Shown here: positions 18,638-30,483 of the stretch, in pieces
Numbering within the stretch: the stretch's first letter is position 1
Layout of the letters: each line of letters starts with the position of its first letter
Assembly: GCA_016875015.1 (NCBI GenBank)
Contig: VGSJ01000014.1
Location: forward strand, 1 to 47,476
From: Deltaproteobacteria bacterium
GTDB taxonomy: Bacteria; Desulfobacterota; Desulfobaccia; Desulfobaccales; 0-14-0-80-60-11
Length of the DNA: 47,476 nucleotides
Direction of reading: 5' to 3'
The notes under the pieces: generated by a model
Told to the model about the DNA's origin: nothing
Database searches by the model: none
The model's input: only the letters and a program-made list of their open reading frames with translations
Program-made: the position numbers and the translations under genes

Positions 18638-19270
18638 TCAGGAACCCCCCGGCGGCTGCCAGCCGGCTTCTCCCAGGAACAGGGGCAACTCCGCGATGCA
18701 GATAGGCCCCACCCGGATATCCCAGCCGGTGTAGGCGGCCAGTTCCTCTTTCAGGGGGGCCACCACCCCGGGGATGATGAGCTGCCGGCGCCTGAGCCTC
18801 GAAGCCAGGCGGTGGGTGGTAAGTCCCTGGTCCAGGCGCTGGGGGGCAAAGCTGCGATAGACCATGGACATGTCCGCCGTGTCCCCCCGGGTGTCCACCA
18901 GCAGCAGGTAAAACGGGCTGATGGTTAAGGCCAGGAGCCCGGTGACCACCGCCAGGGTGAATTCGCTGTTGCCGGTGACCAGGAGCGGGGCGTCGGGCCC
19001 GGGCTCGTTGATCTCGAACAAATCCGCCGGCGCGGGCCGGGGCAGCTCCAGAGACTGCACCACCGGCAGGATTTCCAAAGCGCGGACCGCCAGGGACAGG
19101 GCGTAGCGCTTCGCCGGGGTCAGGGCCAGGCAGTCCTCAGGTTTAAGGCTCCCTGCCTTTAGCCGGGCCGCCACCTGGGCGCAATCAGGCCCCCCCAGCT
19201 CCCGGCACTCCTCCGGGGTCAGGTACGGCGCGATGTCGATTCGATCCACATAGAGATTCGCTTTCAGCAT
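18638..19270 (-). CDS. Stand-alone AcsC/CdhE (corrinoid iron-sulfur protein large subunit) C-terminal-like protein
   Basis: APLLVTGNSEFTLAVVTGLLALTISPFYLLLVDTRGDTADMSMVYRSFAPQRLDQGL...HRLASRLRRRQLIIPGVVAPLKEELAAYTGWDIRVGPICIAELPLFL resembles the AcsC C-terminal domain. N-terminal Cys-containing segment, no TIM barrel. Confidence 0.6.
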   Translation of the reverse strand: MLKANLYVDRIDIAPYLTPEECRELGGPDCAQVAARLKAGSLKPEDCLALTPAKRYALSLAVRALEILPVVQSLELPRPAPADLFEINEPGPDAPLLVTGNSEFTLAVVTGLLALTISPFYLLLVDTRGDTADMSMVYRSFAPQRLDQGLTTHRLASRLRRRQLIIPGVVAPLKEELAAYTGWDIRVGPICIAELPLFLGEAGWQPPGGS

Positions 19271-19762
19271 GTGGCGCCCCCTGCCCAACCTTAATCTACC
19301 CTAACAAGATTGGCGTCTCAGGTCAACGCCTTAGGGGACCGTTACCGGGACGGCGGGGGAAATAAAGGGAGGAACTATTGGAGTTCATTCGAATTAGGTG
19401 TCCCGCGGTCTCTTTAATTTTCTGGCCGCGACGCCTCTGGACCCGGAAACAATGCGGGAACTTTGCCGTTTGGGCCGGAAATCGCTTGATTTTCTTGGCA
19501 ACTTGGGGTATAAAAATAAAGTTAAAATAAAAATCAAATCCAATCAGACAACATAAAGGAGCTGGGCCCAAGAGTAACCGGCTAAAATCAAAGCTGAAAT
19601 AGGGTAAAGGAGACAAACCCGCCCGCGACCCCGGTAGTCCCGGCGAGGGAGTCTGGTCTGAGATTTCCATCAACCTAGCGCCTGCTACAGCAGTCCTCTG
19701 TTCTCTTTTTCCCTTTACCTGAAGCCTTCCCAGGCTCCGGAAACCCTTGGTAATCACTTTAT

Positions 19763-20878
19763 ATGACGGCCAGCATCCCCTTTACCTCTCTCATATTGCC
19801 TCACCTCACCCGACTCACGCCATACCAGGCCGGCAAACCTCTGGAGGAACTGGAAAGAGAACTGGGACTCACCGATGCCATCAAGCTGGCCTCCAATGAA
19901 AATCCCCTGGGGCCTTCTCCCCTGGCCCTGGCCGCCATTCGGGACACCCTCGGGAGCTTGCACCGCTATCCCGACAGCCACGCCTATTATCTCAAGGCAG
20001 ACCTGGCCCGGCATCACGGCCTGACGCCGGCGCAGTTGATCCTGGGCAACGGTTCCGATGAAGTCCTGGACCTGCTGGTCCGGGCCTTGGTGCCGCCGGG
20101 GGGCGAGGTGCTGAGCACCGCCCACACCTTTTTGATGTACGGCCTGATGACCCAGGCCGTGGGCGGGGTTTTCCGCCCGGCGCCGTTGAAAGACATGCGG
20201 GTGGATCTCGCGGCCATGGCCCGGGCGGTCACTCCCCAAACCCGGCTGATCATCCTGTGCAACCCCAACAATCCCACCGGCGCCGCGTTTAAGCGCCGGG
20301 AGTGGGAAGACTTCCTGGCCGCGGTCCCCGCCACGGTTACCGTGGTTCTGGATGAGGCCTACATTGACTTTGCCGATGACCCCCAGGTGCCTTCCTGCCT
20401 GGAATATCTGGCGGAAGACCGCCCCCTGGTGGGGTTGCGCACCTTTTCCAAGACCTATGGGCTGGCGGGCCTGCGCATCGGCTACGGCTTCGGCCCCAGC
20501 GAACTGATGGACTGCCTGAACCGCCTCCGGATGCCGTTCAACGTCAACCGGCTGGCCCAGGTGGCCGCCCGGGCGGCGCTTCACGACGCCGATTTTCTGG
20601 CCCGGACCCGGGAGCTGGTGCTGGAAGGCAAAGACCTGCTCTACCGGGAACTGGCGCGCCTCGGTCTGACGTTTGTACCCAGCCAGGCCAATTTCGTGCT
20701 CATCCGGGTCCCCCGGCCGGGACGAGAAGTCTATCAGGCCATGCTGCGGGAAGGAGTCATCATCCGGGCCATGGACGCCTACGGTTTCCCCGATTATATC
20801 CGCGTCAACGTGGGATTGCCGGAGGAAAACCGGCGTTTCCTCGAGGCGTTACAAAAGGTGCTGGGGCCGGACAACTGA
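19763..20878 (+). CDS. hisC: Histidinol-phosphate aminotransferase
   Basis: KLASNENPLGPSPLALAAI, HGLTPAQLILGNGSDEVLDLLVRA, NPNNPTGAAF, DEAYIDFA, RTFSKTYGLAGLRIGYG. Confidence 0.95.
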   Translation: MTASIPFTSLILPHLTRLTPYQAGKPLEELERELGLTDAIKLASNENPLGPSPLALAAIRDTLGSLHRYPDSHAYYLKADLARHHGLTPAQLILGNGSDEVLDLLVRALVPPGGEVLSTAHTFLMYGLMTQAVGGVFRPAPLKDMRVDLAAMARAVTPQTRLIILCNPNNPTGAAFKRREWEDFLAAVPATVTVVLDEAYIDFADDPQVPSCLEYLAEDRPLVGLRTFSKTYGLAGLRIGYGFGPSELMDCLNRLRMPFNVNRLAQVAARAALHDADFLARTRELVLEGKDLLYRELARLGLTFVPSQANFVLIRVPRPGREVYQAMLREGVIIRAMDAYGFPDYIRVNVGLPEENRRFLEALQKVLGPDN

Positions 20879-23410
20879 GTGGGCCTCCGGGGAATCATCA
20901 CCATCGACGGTCCGGCCGGGGCCGGCAAAAGCACGGTGGGCCGCCTCTTGGCCCAATCCCTGGGTTACCTCTACCTGGACAGCGGCGCCCTTTATCGGGC
21001 CGTGGCCTGGCAGGCCCAGCGGCTGGGTCTGGACCTGGACCGCGACTCGACCCTGGAAGAATTCCTGGCGGGCTTTGCCCCAACGGTAACCGCGGATTCC
21101 CGGGGGTTTCACCTGGTGATCGACGGCGCCGAAGTGAGCGAGGCGCTCAGGTCCCCCGCGGTGACCCGGGAGTCCTCCCGGCTGGCGGTTAAGCCCCTGG
21201 TGCGCCGGTGGGTCAAAGCCCGGCTGCGCCAACTGGCGGCCAACGGCGGGGTGGTGGCCGAAGGCCGGGACCAGGGCACCGTGGTCTTCCCCGGGGCCAC
21301 CCATAAATTTTATCTCTCTGCGGCCCTGGCCACCCGGGCGGCGCGCCGGCGCCGGGAGTGGCAGGGGGAGGGCGAACCGCCCCCTCTGGTCAATATGATG
21401 GCGGACATCGCCGCCCGGGACCTGCGGGATGAAACCCGGGATGAGGCGCCGTTGCGCGTCCCCGAGGACGCCGGCGTCATTGATACCACCGATTTGAGCA
21501 TCGCCGCGGTGTTACAGCAGTGCCTGGCCAGGATCAGAGGCGTTGACCCGGCAGGTTGGAACCTAAACCCAGTAAACTTGTCTAAGGGGGCTAACATGGA
21601 CGGTATGGAAAAAAATGAACTGACCAACCACACCCGGCCGGAGGAAATTGAAGAAGACCGGCCGCAACCCGCAGAGGTCGCAACTTCGGAGCCAGATTTC
21701 CCATCCCCGGCGGAACCCGCCGCGGAGATGCCGGATATGGAGTCCATGAGCGAACTCTACGAAGAAAGCTTGAGGCGAGTCCAGGAAGGGGAAGTCGTTA
21801 AAGGCCGCATCGTGTCCATCACCAAGGATTACGTCATGGTGGACATCGGCTACAAGTCCGAAGGCCAGATCCCCATCCACGAATTCACCGCCCCCGACGG
21901 GGAAGTCACCGCCCGGGTGGGGGAGGACGTGGAAGCCCTGATGGAGAGCCGGGAAGATGAAGAAGGCGCGCTCATGCTCTCCAAGAATAAAGCCTCCAAG
22001 ATCAAGGTGTGGGAAGAGGTCGGTTCGGCCTACAACGACGATGGGGAAGTGGAGGGCACCATCGTGGCCAAGGTCAAGGGGGGCCTCTCCGTGGACCTGG
22101 GAGGCATTATCGCTTTCCTGCCCGGCTCCCAGGTTGACCTGGCGCCCATGCGCCATACCGACCATCTCATAGGCCAGCGTAATACCTTTAAGGTCTTGAA
22201 ATTCAACCGCAAACGGCGCAACGTCGTCCTTTCCCGGCGAGCCCTGCTGGAGAAGGAGAGAAACGAAGCCAAAACCAACCTCCTGTCCTCTCTGGAAGAA
22301 GACAAGATCGTGCAGGGGGTGGTCAAAAATATCACCGATTACGGTATCTTCGTGGACCTGGGCGGTCTGGACGGTCTGCTGCACATCACCGACCTCTCCT
22401 ATGGCCGGGTGCGCCATCCCGCGGACCTCTTTAAGGTGGGGGACACCATCACGGTCAAGGTCATGAGCTTCGATCTGGAAAAAGAGCGCATTTCCTTGGG
22501 GCTGAAGCAACTCACGCCGGATCCCTGGAGCGTGGTGGAGGAGAAATTCCCCCTGCTCAGCCGGGTAACCGGCAACGTGGTCAGCCTCACCGATTACGGG
22601 GTCTTTGTGGAACTGGAGCCGGGCGTGGAAGGGCTCATACACATCTCGGAGATGTCCTGGACCCGGAAGGTGCGCCATCCTTCCCAGGTGCTGAGCGTGG
22701 GCGACGTGGTGGAAGCCACCGTCCTGGAGGTGGAGCCCCAGCGGAAGCGCATCTCCCTGAGTCTGAAACAGGTGGAGCCCAATCCCTGGGAAGTCATCGG
22801 GGAAAAATACCCGGTGGGCTCGGTGATCGAAGGCAAAATCAAGAATATCACCGATTTCGGCATCTTCATCGGCATCGATGAAGGCATCGACGGCCTGGTG
22901 CACATCTCCGACATTTCCTGGACCAAGCGTTTCAAGCACCCCTCCGAGCTCTTCAAGAAAGGCCAGGTGATCCAGGCCAAGGTCCTCTACATCGACAAGG
23001 ACAACGAGCGCTTTTCCCTGAGCATCAAGGATCTGGCCGACAACCCCTGGCAAACCATCGACCAGCGTTTCCCCATGGGTTCCATCGTCTCCGGCCCCAT
23101 CACCAACATCACCGATTTCGGCCTCTTCGTCGAGGTGGAGGAAGGCATCGAGGGCCTCATCCACATCTCGGAGCAGAGCCGGGATAAGCAAAAAATGGCG
23201 GCCCTCAAGGTGGGAGACACGATCCGGGCCAAGGTGATTCACGCCTCGCCCACGGAACGCCGCATCGGCTTGAGCATCCGGAAACTGGAGACCGATGAGG
23301 AGCAGTCCCACTACCGGGATTACCTCCACTCCCGTACCGAAGCCACCTCCAACCTGGGGGATATTCTCCGGGAGACCCTGGAAGAAAAGCAGGGCAAGGA
23401 CAACAACTAA
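20879..23410 (+). CDS. cmk-rpsA: Cytidylate kinase / 30S ribosomal protein S1 continuous ORF (843 codons)
   Basis: Residues 1 to ~225 are CMP kinase (IITIDGPAGAGKSTVGRLLAQSLGYLYLDSGALYRAVA, EGRDQGTVVFPGATHKFYLSA). From ~M240 it is ribosomal protein S1 with repeated S1 domains (GVVKNITDYGIFVDLGGLDGLLHITDLSYGRV etc.). No in-frame stop between; internal ATG at 21596 with SD aaggggg. Confidence 0.9.
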   Translation: MGLRGIITIDGPAGAGKSTVGRLLAQSLGYLYLDSGALYRAVAWQAQRLGLDLDRDSTLEEFLAGFAPTVTADSRGFHLVIDGAEVSEALRSPAVTRESSRLAVKPLVRRWVKARLRQLAANGGVVAEGRDQGTVVFPGATHKFYLSAALATRAARRRREWQGEGEPPPLVNMMADIAARDLRDETRDEAPLRVPEDAGVIDTTDLSIAAVLQQCLARIRGVDPAGWNLNPVNLSKGANMDGMEKNELTNHTRPEEIEEDRPQPAEVATSEPDFPSPAEPAAEMPDMESMSELYEESLRRVQEGEVVKGRIVSITKDYVMVDIGYKSEGQIPIHEFTAPDGEVTARVGEDVEALMESREDEEGALMLSKNKASKIKVWEEVGSAYNDDGEVEGTIVAKVKGGLSVDLGGIIAFLPGSQVDLAPMRHTDHLIGQRNTFKVLKFNRKRRNVVLSRRALLEKERNEAKTNLLSSLEEDKIVQGVVKNITDYGIFVDLGGLDGLLHITDLSYGRVRHPADLFKVGDTITVKVMSFDLEKERISLGLKQLTPDPWSVVEEKFPLLSRVTGNVVSLTDYGVFVELEPGVEGLIHISEMSWTRKVRHPSQVLSVGDVVEATVLEVEPQRKRISLSLKQVEPNPWEVIGEKYPVGSVIEGKIKNITDFGIFIGIDEGIDGLVHISDISWTKRFKHPSELFKKGQVIQAKVLYIDKDNERFSLSIKDLADNPWQTIDQRFPMGSIVSGPITNITDFGLFVEVEEGIEGLIHISEQSRDKQKMAALKVGDTIRAKVIHASPTERRIGLSIRKLETDEEQSHYRDYLHSRTEATSNLGDILRETLEEKQGKDNN

Positions 23411-23416
23411 GGCGTT

Positions 23417-24304
23417 ATGAAATCGCGCTCGCTGTGGACCGGTTGCCTGGTCACGATCCTGGCGGTCCTCTTTTTCCTGGGACTCTCCGGGATAGTTCTG
23501 GCGCTCCTGGGGAAGGGCATGTTCTTCAGCCCCCGGGAGCGGGTGGGGGTGGTGGAGATCAAAGGATTGCTCACCGACTCCAGCACCGTCATCCGGCAAC
23601 TGGACCGCTACCGGGACGATGACAGCATCAAGGCCATCGTGATCCGGATCAACTCCCCGGGCGGCGCGGTGGGGCCCGCCCAGGAGATCCTCCGGGAGGT
23701 GGAGAAGGTCCGCACCAAGAAAAAAATCGTGGCCTCCCTGGGGACCGTGGCTGCCTCCGGGGGCTACTACATCGCCTCGGGGGCCAACCTCATCATGGCC
23801 AACCGGGGCACCGCCACCGGCAGTATCGGCGTGATCATGCAGTTCGCCAACGTGGAGGGCCTGACCAAGAAGATCGGACTGGATTTCTTCAACCTGAAGG
23901 CCGGGCGCTACAAGGACGTGGGCTCGCCCTTCCGCCCCATGACCCCGGAAGATAAGGCCTATCTCCAGGGTTTTCTCGACAATATCTACCAGCAGTTTTT
24001 AAGCGACCTGGCCCACAACCGCAAGATTCCCCTGGCCAAGATGAAGGAGTTGGCGGAAGGCCGCATTTACTCCGGCGAGGAAGCCAAGCAGGTGGGCCTG
24101 GTGGACGAGATCGGCAACCTCCCCGACGCCATCGAGCGCGCCGGCCGCCTGGGCGGCATCACGGGCAAGGTGAAAGCCGTTTACCCGGAGAAGGAGGGCT
24201 ACTCGCTCCTGCGCCTCTTCCTGGGTCAGGAAACTGAAGAGTCCCTGAGCCGGCTGGCCTTCCCCTACCCTGAACCCGCGTTTCTGCCGCCCTGGTTTAA
24301 GTAA
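23417..24304 (+). CDS. sppA: Signal peptide peptidase SppA
   Basis: N-terminal TM; IVIRINSPGGAVGPAQEI, SLGTVAASGGYYIASGANLIMANRGTATGSIGV, GRIYSGEEAKQVGLVDEIG. Confidence 0.93.
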   Translation: MKSRSLWTGCLVTILAVLFFLGLSGIVLALLGKGMFFSPRERVGVVEIKGLLTDSSTVIRQLDRYRDDDSIKAIVIRINSPGGAVGPAQEILREVEKVRTKKKIVASLGTVAASGGYYIASGANLIMANRGTATGSIGVIMQFANVEGLTKKIGLDFFNLKAGRYKDVGSPFRPMTPEDKAYLQGFLDNIYQQFLSDLAHNRKIPLAKMKELAEGRIYSGEEAKQVGLVDEIGNLPDAIERAGRLGGITGKVKAVYPEKEGYSLLRLFLGQETEESLSRLAFPYPEPAFLPPWFK

Positions 24305-24483
24305 GGCCTGGCAGCCTCAAAGCGGTTCTGGTCTGGAAAGTTTTCAAGGGTGCGTCTTACGCACCACTTGGCCTGGTTGACGGCGACTACGGAGGCCTGC
24401 CCCACCGGTCTTTTCATGATTTGCGGGTGTGCCCAAGGCCCATGCATGACTGACCTGGAACGTTCCTAAGTTTTTCGTAGCCC

Positions 24484-25230
24484 ATGAAAGCGAAGATAAA
24501 AGAGATTACCCCCCAGGAGCTGGCCGGGATCATTCGCCGGCATCCCCGGGTAGTGGCCTTAACCGGGGCCGGCATCTCGGTTGAGTCGGGCATCCCCAGT
24601 TTCAGGGGCGCGGGCGGCCTCTGGGACCGCTTTGACCCCATGGAATACGCCCATATCCAGTCCTTCCGCCGCGACCCGGCCAAGGTCTGGCAACTCCTCC
24701 AGGAGCTGGACGCGACCATCGCCCGGGCCCGGCCCAACCCGGCCCACTACGCCCTGGCGGCGCTGGAGGCCAGGGGGTTTCTGACCGGCATCATCACCCA
24801 GAACGTGGACAACCTGCACCAGGCCGCGGGGTCCAAACGGGTGGTGGAGTACCACGGGAACGCCCTGCACTTCGTCTGCGATACCTGCCGCGGCCGCCAC
24901 CCCCGGGAAACCCTGGATTTTTCCGCCACCCCCCTCTATTGCCTGTGCGGCGGCCTGATCCGGCCCGATGTGGTCTTCTTCGGGGAGGCCATTCCCCCCG
25001 CGGCCCAGGCCGAGGCCGAAGAACTGGCCCAGCACTGCGACCTGATGATCGTCATCGGCACCTCCGGCGAAGTAGCCCCGGCCAGCTACATCCCCCACAT
25101 CGCCAAGGAATGGCGCGCGGTCATCGCCGAAAGCAACCTGGAACCCACCCGCCTCACCTCTAGCCTCACCGACCACTTCCTCAAAGGCTCCGCCGGGAAA
25201 CTGCTGCCCCAGGTTATAGAATACTTATAA
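24484..25230 (+). CDS. cobB: NAD-dependent protein deacylase, SIR2 family
   Basis: [48 protein letters not shown], CxxC zinc ligands, [27 protein letters not shown]. Confidence 0.93.
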   Translation: MKAKIKEITPQELAGIIRRHPRVVALTGAGISVESGIPSFRGAGGLWDRFDPMEYAHIQSFRRDPAKVWQLLQELDATIARARPNPAHYALAALEARGFLTGIITQNVDNLHQAAGSKRVVEYHGNALHFVCDTCRGRHPRETLDFSATPLYCLCGGLIRPDVVFFGEAIPPAAQAEAEELAQHCDLMIVIGTSGEVAPASYIPHIAKEWRAVIAESNLEPTRLTSSLTDHFLKGSAGKLLPQVIEYL

Positions 25231-25266
25231 AAATGAAAAAGCCCCTGGGCCCCTCCCCTAACATAA

Positions 25267-27855
<2,589 letters not shown>

Positions 27856-28274
27856 TATTTTCCAAACCTCCGCTTAATATGCTAACCTTGAGAAATTACT
27901 TATAAAAAGTTAAACATCAAAGTAACCTTGTCAAGTCCATGTGAATATGTGACAGGGTAAATCCCCAAAAAGCGCTTTCGGCGAATAATATTGACAGGAA
28001 GTGATTTTTTGATTAATATGAAATTGTTACAAACAATAATCTTTTTTAGCGCAGATTTTAATTAGTTATCTGACTAGGAATTAATGTGTGCGTAGATAAT
28101 TTTAACTCAGAAAGTGGCTATGGTGATTATGGGGTGATAATCCCGCATAAGGCAGGCGACCTGCTCGGACCCCAAAACGCGGGGGTGCGTTGGGGCGCAA
28201 GGGAAATGCCCCAAAATGATTGCTGGTTGATACGAAATTAATACGAACAATCCCGTGGATAGTCAGGAATAACC

Positions 28275-29498
28275 ATGGATAGAGCCGATTTGTATAAATC
28301 ATTTCAGGATAGATATCTGAACAAGATAGAGATCGGCTTTAGACTGCCGGGTGAATTTCCTTTGCCGGAGGTTTGGCAGGAGATCCGGAAGGAGAGGAGG
28401 TCAAAGGCGGAGAACCTGGCCTTGAAGGATGAAAAGGGGGAAACTTTCTGGTACGTCAATACCAAACCCCTGCAGGCTAAACTCCATCAGATCGACAGTC
28501 GCGGCAAAGATTCATTATATAGTTACATTAACCCGGATATTGAAAATGAGTTGGCTCTTGACTCCATTATAGAAGAGGCCTGGGCTTCCAACATAATCGA
28601 GGGAGCGTTCACTACACGTAAACGCGCCCAGGAACTGGTGCGCCGCAACCTGACCCCCAAAGACAAAAACGAATTGATGATGAAGAATAATCATCAAGCT
28701 ATGACGTTTATCCTCGAAAATCGGGAATCTGACTTCAGCATTGATTTCATCCTGAATATTCATCGAATTATAACTCAAAATACTTTGGATGACTCGGAAT
28801 ATGCAGGCAAATTCAGAGATGATGAGGTGTTTATTTGGGACAAGACCAACACTGTAATCTTTAAACCCATGGCGGAGGAAAACATTAAGGAAAGTTTAAA
28901 CAACTTAGTCGTCTGGGTAAATACTCATTCTGAAGAAGACTTTATTCACCCGATTCTCAAAGCCTCAATCATCCACTTCTTCTTAGTCTATGTTCATCCT
29001 TTTTTTGACGGCAATGGCAGGACTGCAAGAGCTATTTTCTATTTATATTTGTTAAAACATAAGTATGATTTCTTCAAATATTTTTCTATTTCAGCATTAA
29101 TCGCCAAGCAGAAAGAAAAATATTATAAAGCTATCAAAGAGGTAGAGGATTATGAGAACGACTTGACATATTTTCTGTTATATTCGGCTGATGTTGTTTT
29201 AAAGTCAATTGACGAGATACTTGTTAAGATCGCCAAAAAATACCAATCGGATAGAATTTCTAAAAATTTAAATTTGAGGGGGGTACATCTTAATAGAAGG
29301 CAAAAGAGGTTGATTAAGATACTCATAGACCAGGATCAAAAAACCATGACAACCAGGAGATATGAGAAAATATTCAAAGTATCGTATGGAACTGCGAGAA
29401 GCGATTTAAATGAATTATCGGAAAATGGACTTTTGCAAAAAAGAAAGTTGGGCAAAGGATTTATTTATTCCACCAATTTTGATTCCTTCTTAAGCTAA
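28275..29498 (+). CDS. Fic family protein with N-terminal inhibitory motif
   Basis: Fic core HPFFDGNGRTARAIF; SNIIEGAF fits the inhibitory (S/T)xxxE(G/N) motif; winged-HTH-like C-terminus (YEKIFKVSYGTARSDLNELSENGLL). Confidence 0.93.
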   Translation: MDRADLYKSFQDRYLNKIEIGFRLPGEFPLPEVWQEIRKERRSKAENLALKDEKGETFWYVNTKPLQAKLHQIDSRGKDSLYSYINPDIENELALDSIIEEAWASNIIEGAFTTRKRAQELVRRNLTPKDKNELMMKNNHQAMTFILENRESDFSIDFILNIHRIITQNTLDDSEYAGKFRDDEVFIWDKTNTVIFKPMAEENIKESLNNLVVWVNTHSEEDFIHPILKASIIHFFLVYVHPFFDGNGRTARAIFYLYLLKHKYDFFKYFSISALIAKQKEKYYKAIKEVEDYENDLTYFLLYSADVVLKSIDEILVKIAKKYQSDRISKNLNLRGVHLNRRQKRLIKILIDQDQKTMTTRRYEKIFKVSYGTARSDLNELSENGLLQKRKLGKGFIYSTNFDSFLS

Positions 29499-29517
29499 AT
29501 CAAATTATCGTGATATT

Positions 29518-30252
29518 ATGAAAACCATCGCCATCATCCCCGCCCGCTTCGGCTCCAGCCGCTTTCCGGGCAAACCCCTGGCGCTTATCCTGGGGAAACC
29601 CCTGATCCAGTGGGTTTACGAGCAGGCGCTTAAGGTTAAGGATTTGGACGGGGTCTGGGTGGCCACCGATGATGCGCGCATCAAGGAGTGTGTGGAGTCC
29701 TTCGGAGGCCGGGCCCTCATGACCCGGGAGGACCACCCCTCGGGGAGCGACCGCCTGGCCGAAGCCGCCGGGCTGCTCAACCTGGCGCCCGAGGACATCG
29801 TCATCAATATCCAGGGGGACCAGCCGGTCTTTCCCCCGGACCTCATCTCCCAATTGTCCGCGGTCCTCGCCCGGGACCCCGGGGTGGTCATGGTCACCCC
29901 GGTCAAACGCCTGAGCGACCCCGCGGCCGCGGCCAACCCCAACACCGTCAAGGTGGTGTTCGACCGGGCCGGGCGCGCCCTCTACTTCTCCCGCAGCCCC
30001 CTGCCCTTCTGGCGGGACGGCGGCCACCCCTCTTATTATCGGCACATCGGCATCTACGCCTACCGGGTGCAGTTTCTCAAGGAGTTCGTGCACCTTTCCG
30101 TCGGGCGCTGGGAAGCGGCCGAGAAGCTGGAGCAGCTCCGGGGCCTGGAGCACGGCTTTCCCATTCACATCGTGGAAACGGACGGGGACACCCGGGAGGT
30201 GGATAGCCCGGACGACGCCCGGCAGGTGGAAGAGTTTCTCCGGCGGCCATAG
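29518..30252 (+). CDS. kdsB: 3-deoxy-manno-octulosonate cytidylyltransferase
   Basis: AIIPARFGSSRFPGKPLALILGKPLIQWVYEQA, DHPSGSDRLAEAA, INIQGDQPVFPP, HIGIYAYRVQFL. Confidence 0.96.
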   Translation: MKTIAIIPARFGSSRFPGKPLALILGKPLIQWVYEQALKVKDLDGVWVATDDARIKECVESFGGRALMTREDHPSGSDRLAEAAGLLNLAPEDIVINIQGDQPVFPPDLISQLSAVLARDPGVVMVTPVKRLSDPAAAANPNTVKVVFDRAGRALYFSRSPLPFWRDGGHPSYYRHIGIYAYRVQFLKEFVHLSVGRWEAAEKLEQLRGLEHGFPIHIVETDGDTREVDSPDDARQVEEFLRRP

Positions 30253-30483
30253 TCTGACTAATTCCGGATCCGATCCCTCATTCCCAAGCAGTTGCTCATG
30301 ATCCTTTGGCTCACCCGTAAAAAAGGAAAGTTCGGTGGGGCGGGCCTCCGTGCCCGCCTCTGGCGCAGGGTAGCATTGGTGGCACAGGCTTTCCAGCCTG
30401 TGCGCCCCCACCGGCAAGATGCCGGTGCCACCAAGAACTTTTCAGACCAGGAGCTTGGGAACCATAAACAAAAAGTCGGGAGA

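Noticed and set aside
19323-19757. 144-aa minus-strand ORF upstream of hisC
   Set aside because: No domain resemblance, unusual composition; more likely intergenic/promoter region.
21563-23599. 678-aa minus-strand ORF opposite rpsA/sppA
   Set aside because: Shadow ORF from GC-rich codon bias; repetitive, low-complexity translation antisense to clear S1 domains.
27856-28000. Heat-shock promoter upstream of clpB
   Set aside because: A TTGACA hexamer is present (minus strand) but no convincing -10 at proper spacing, sigma-32 pair or CIRCE element could be identified.
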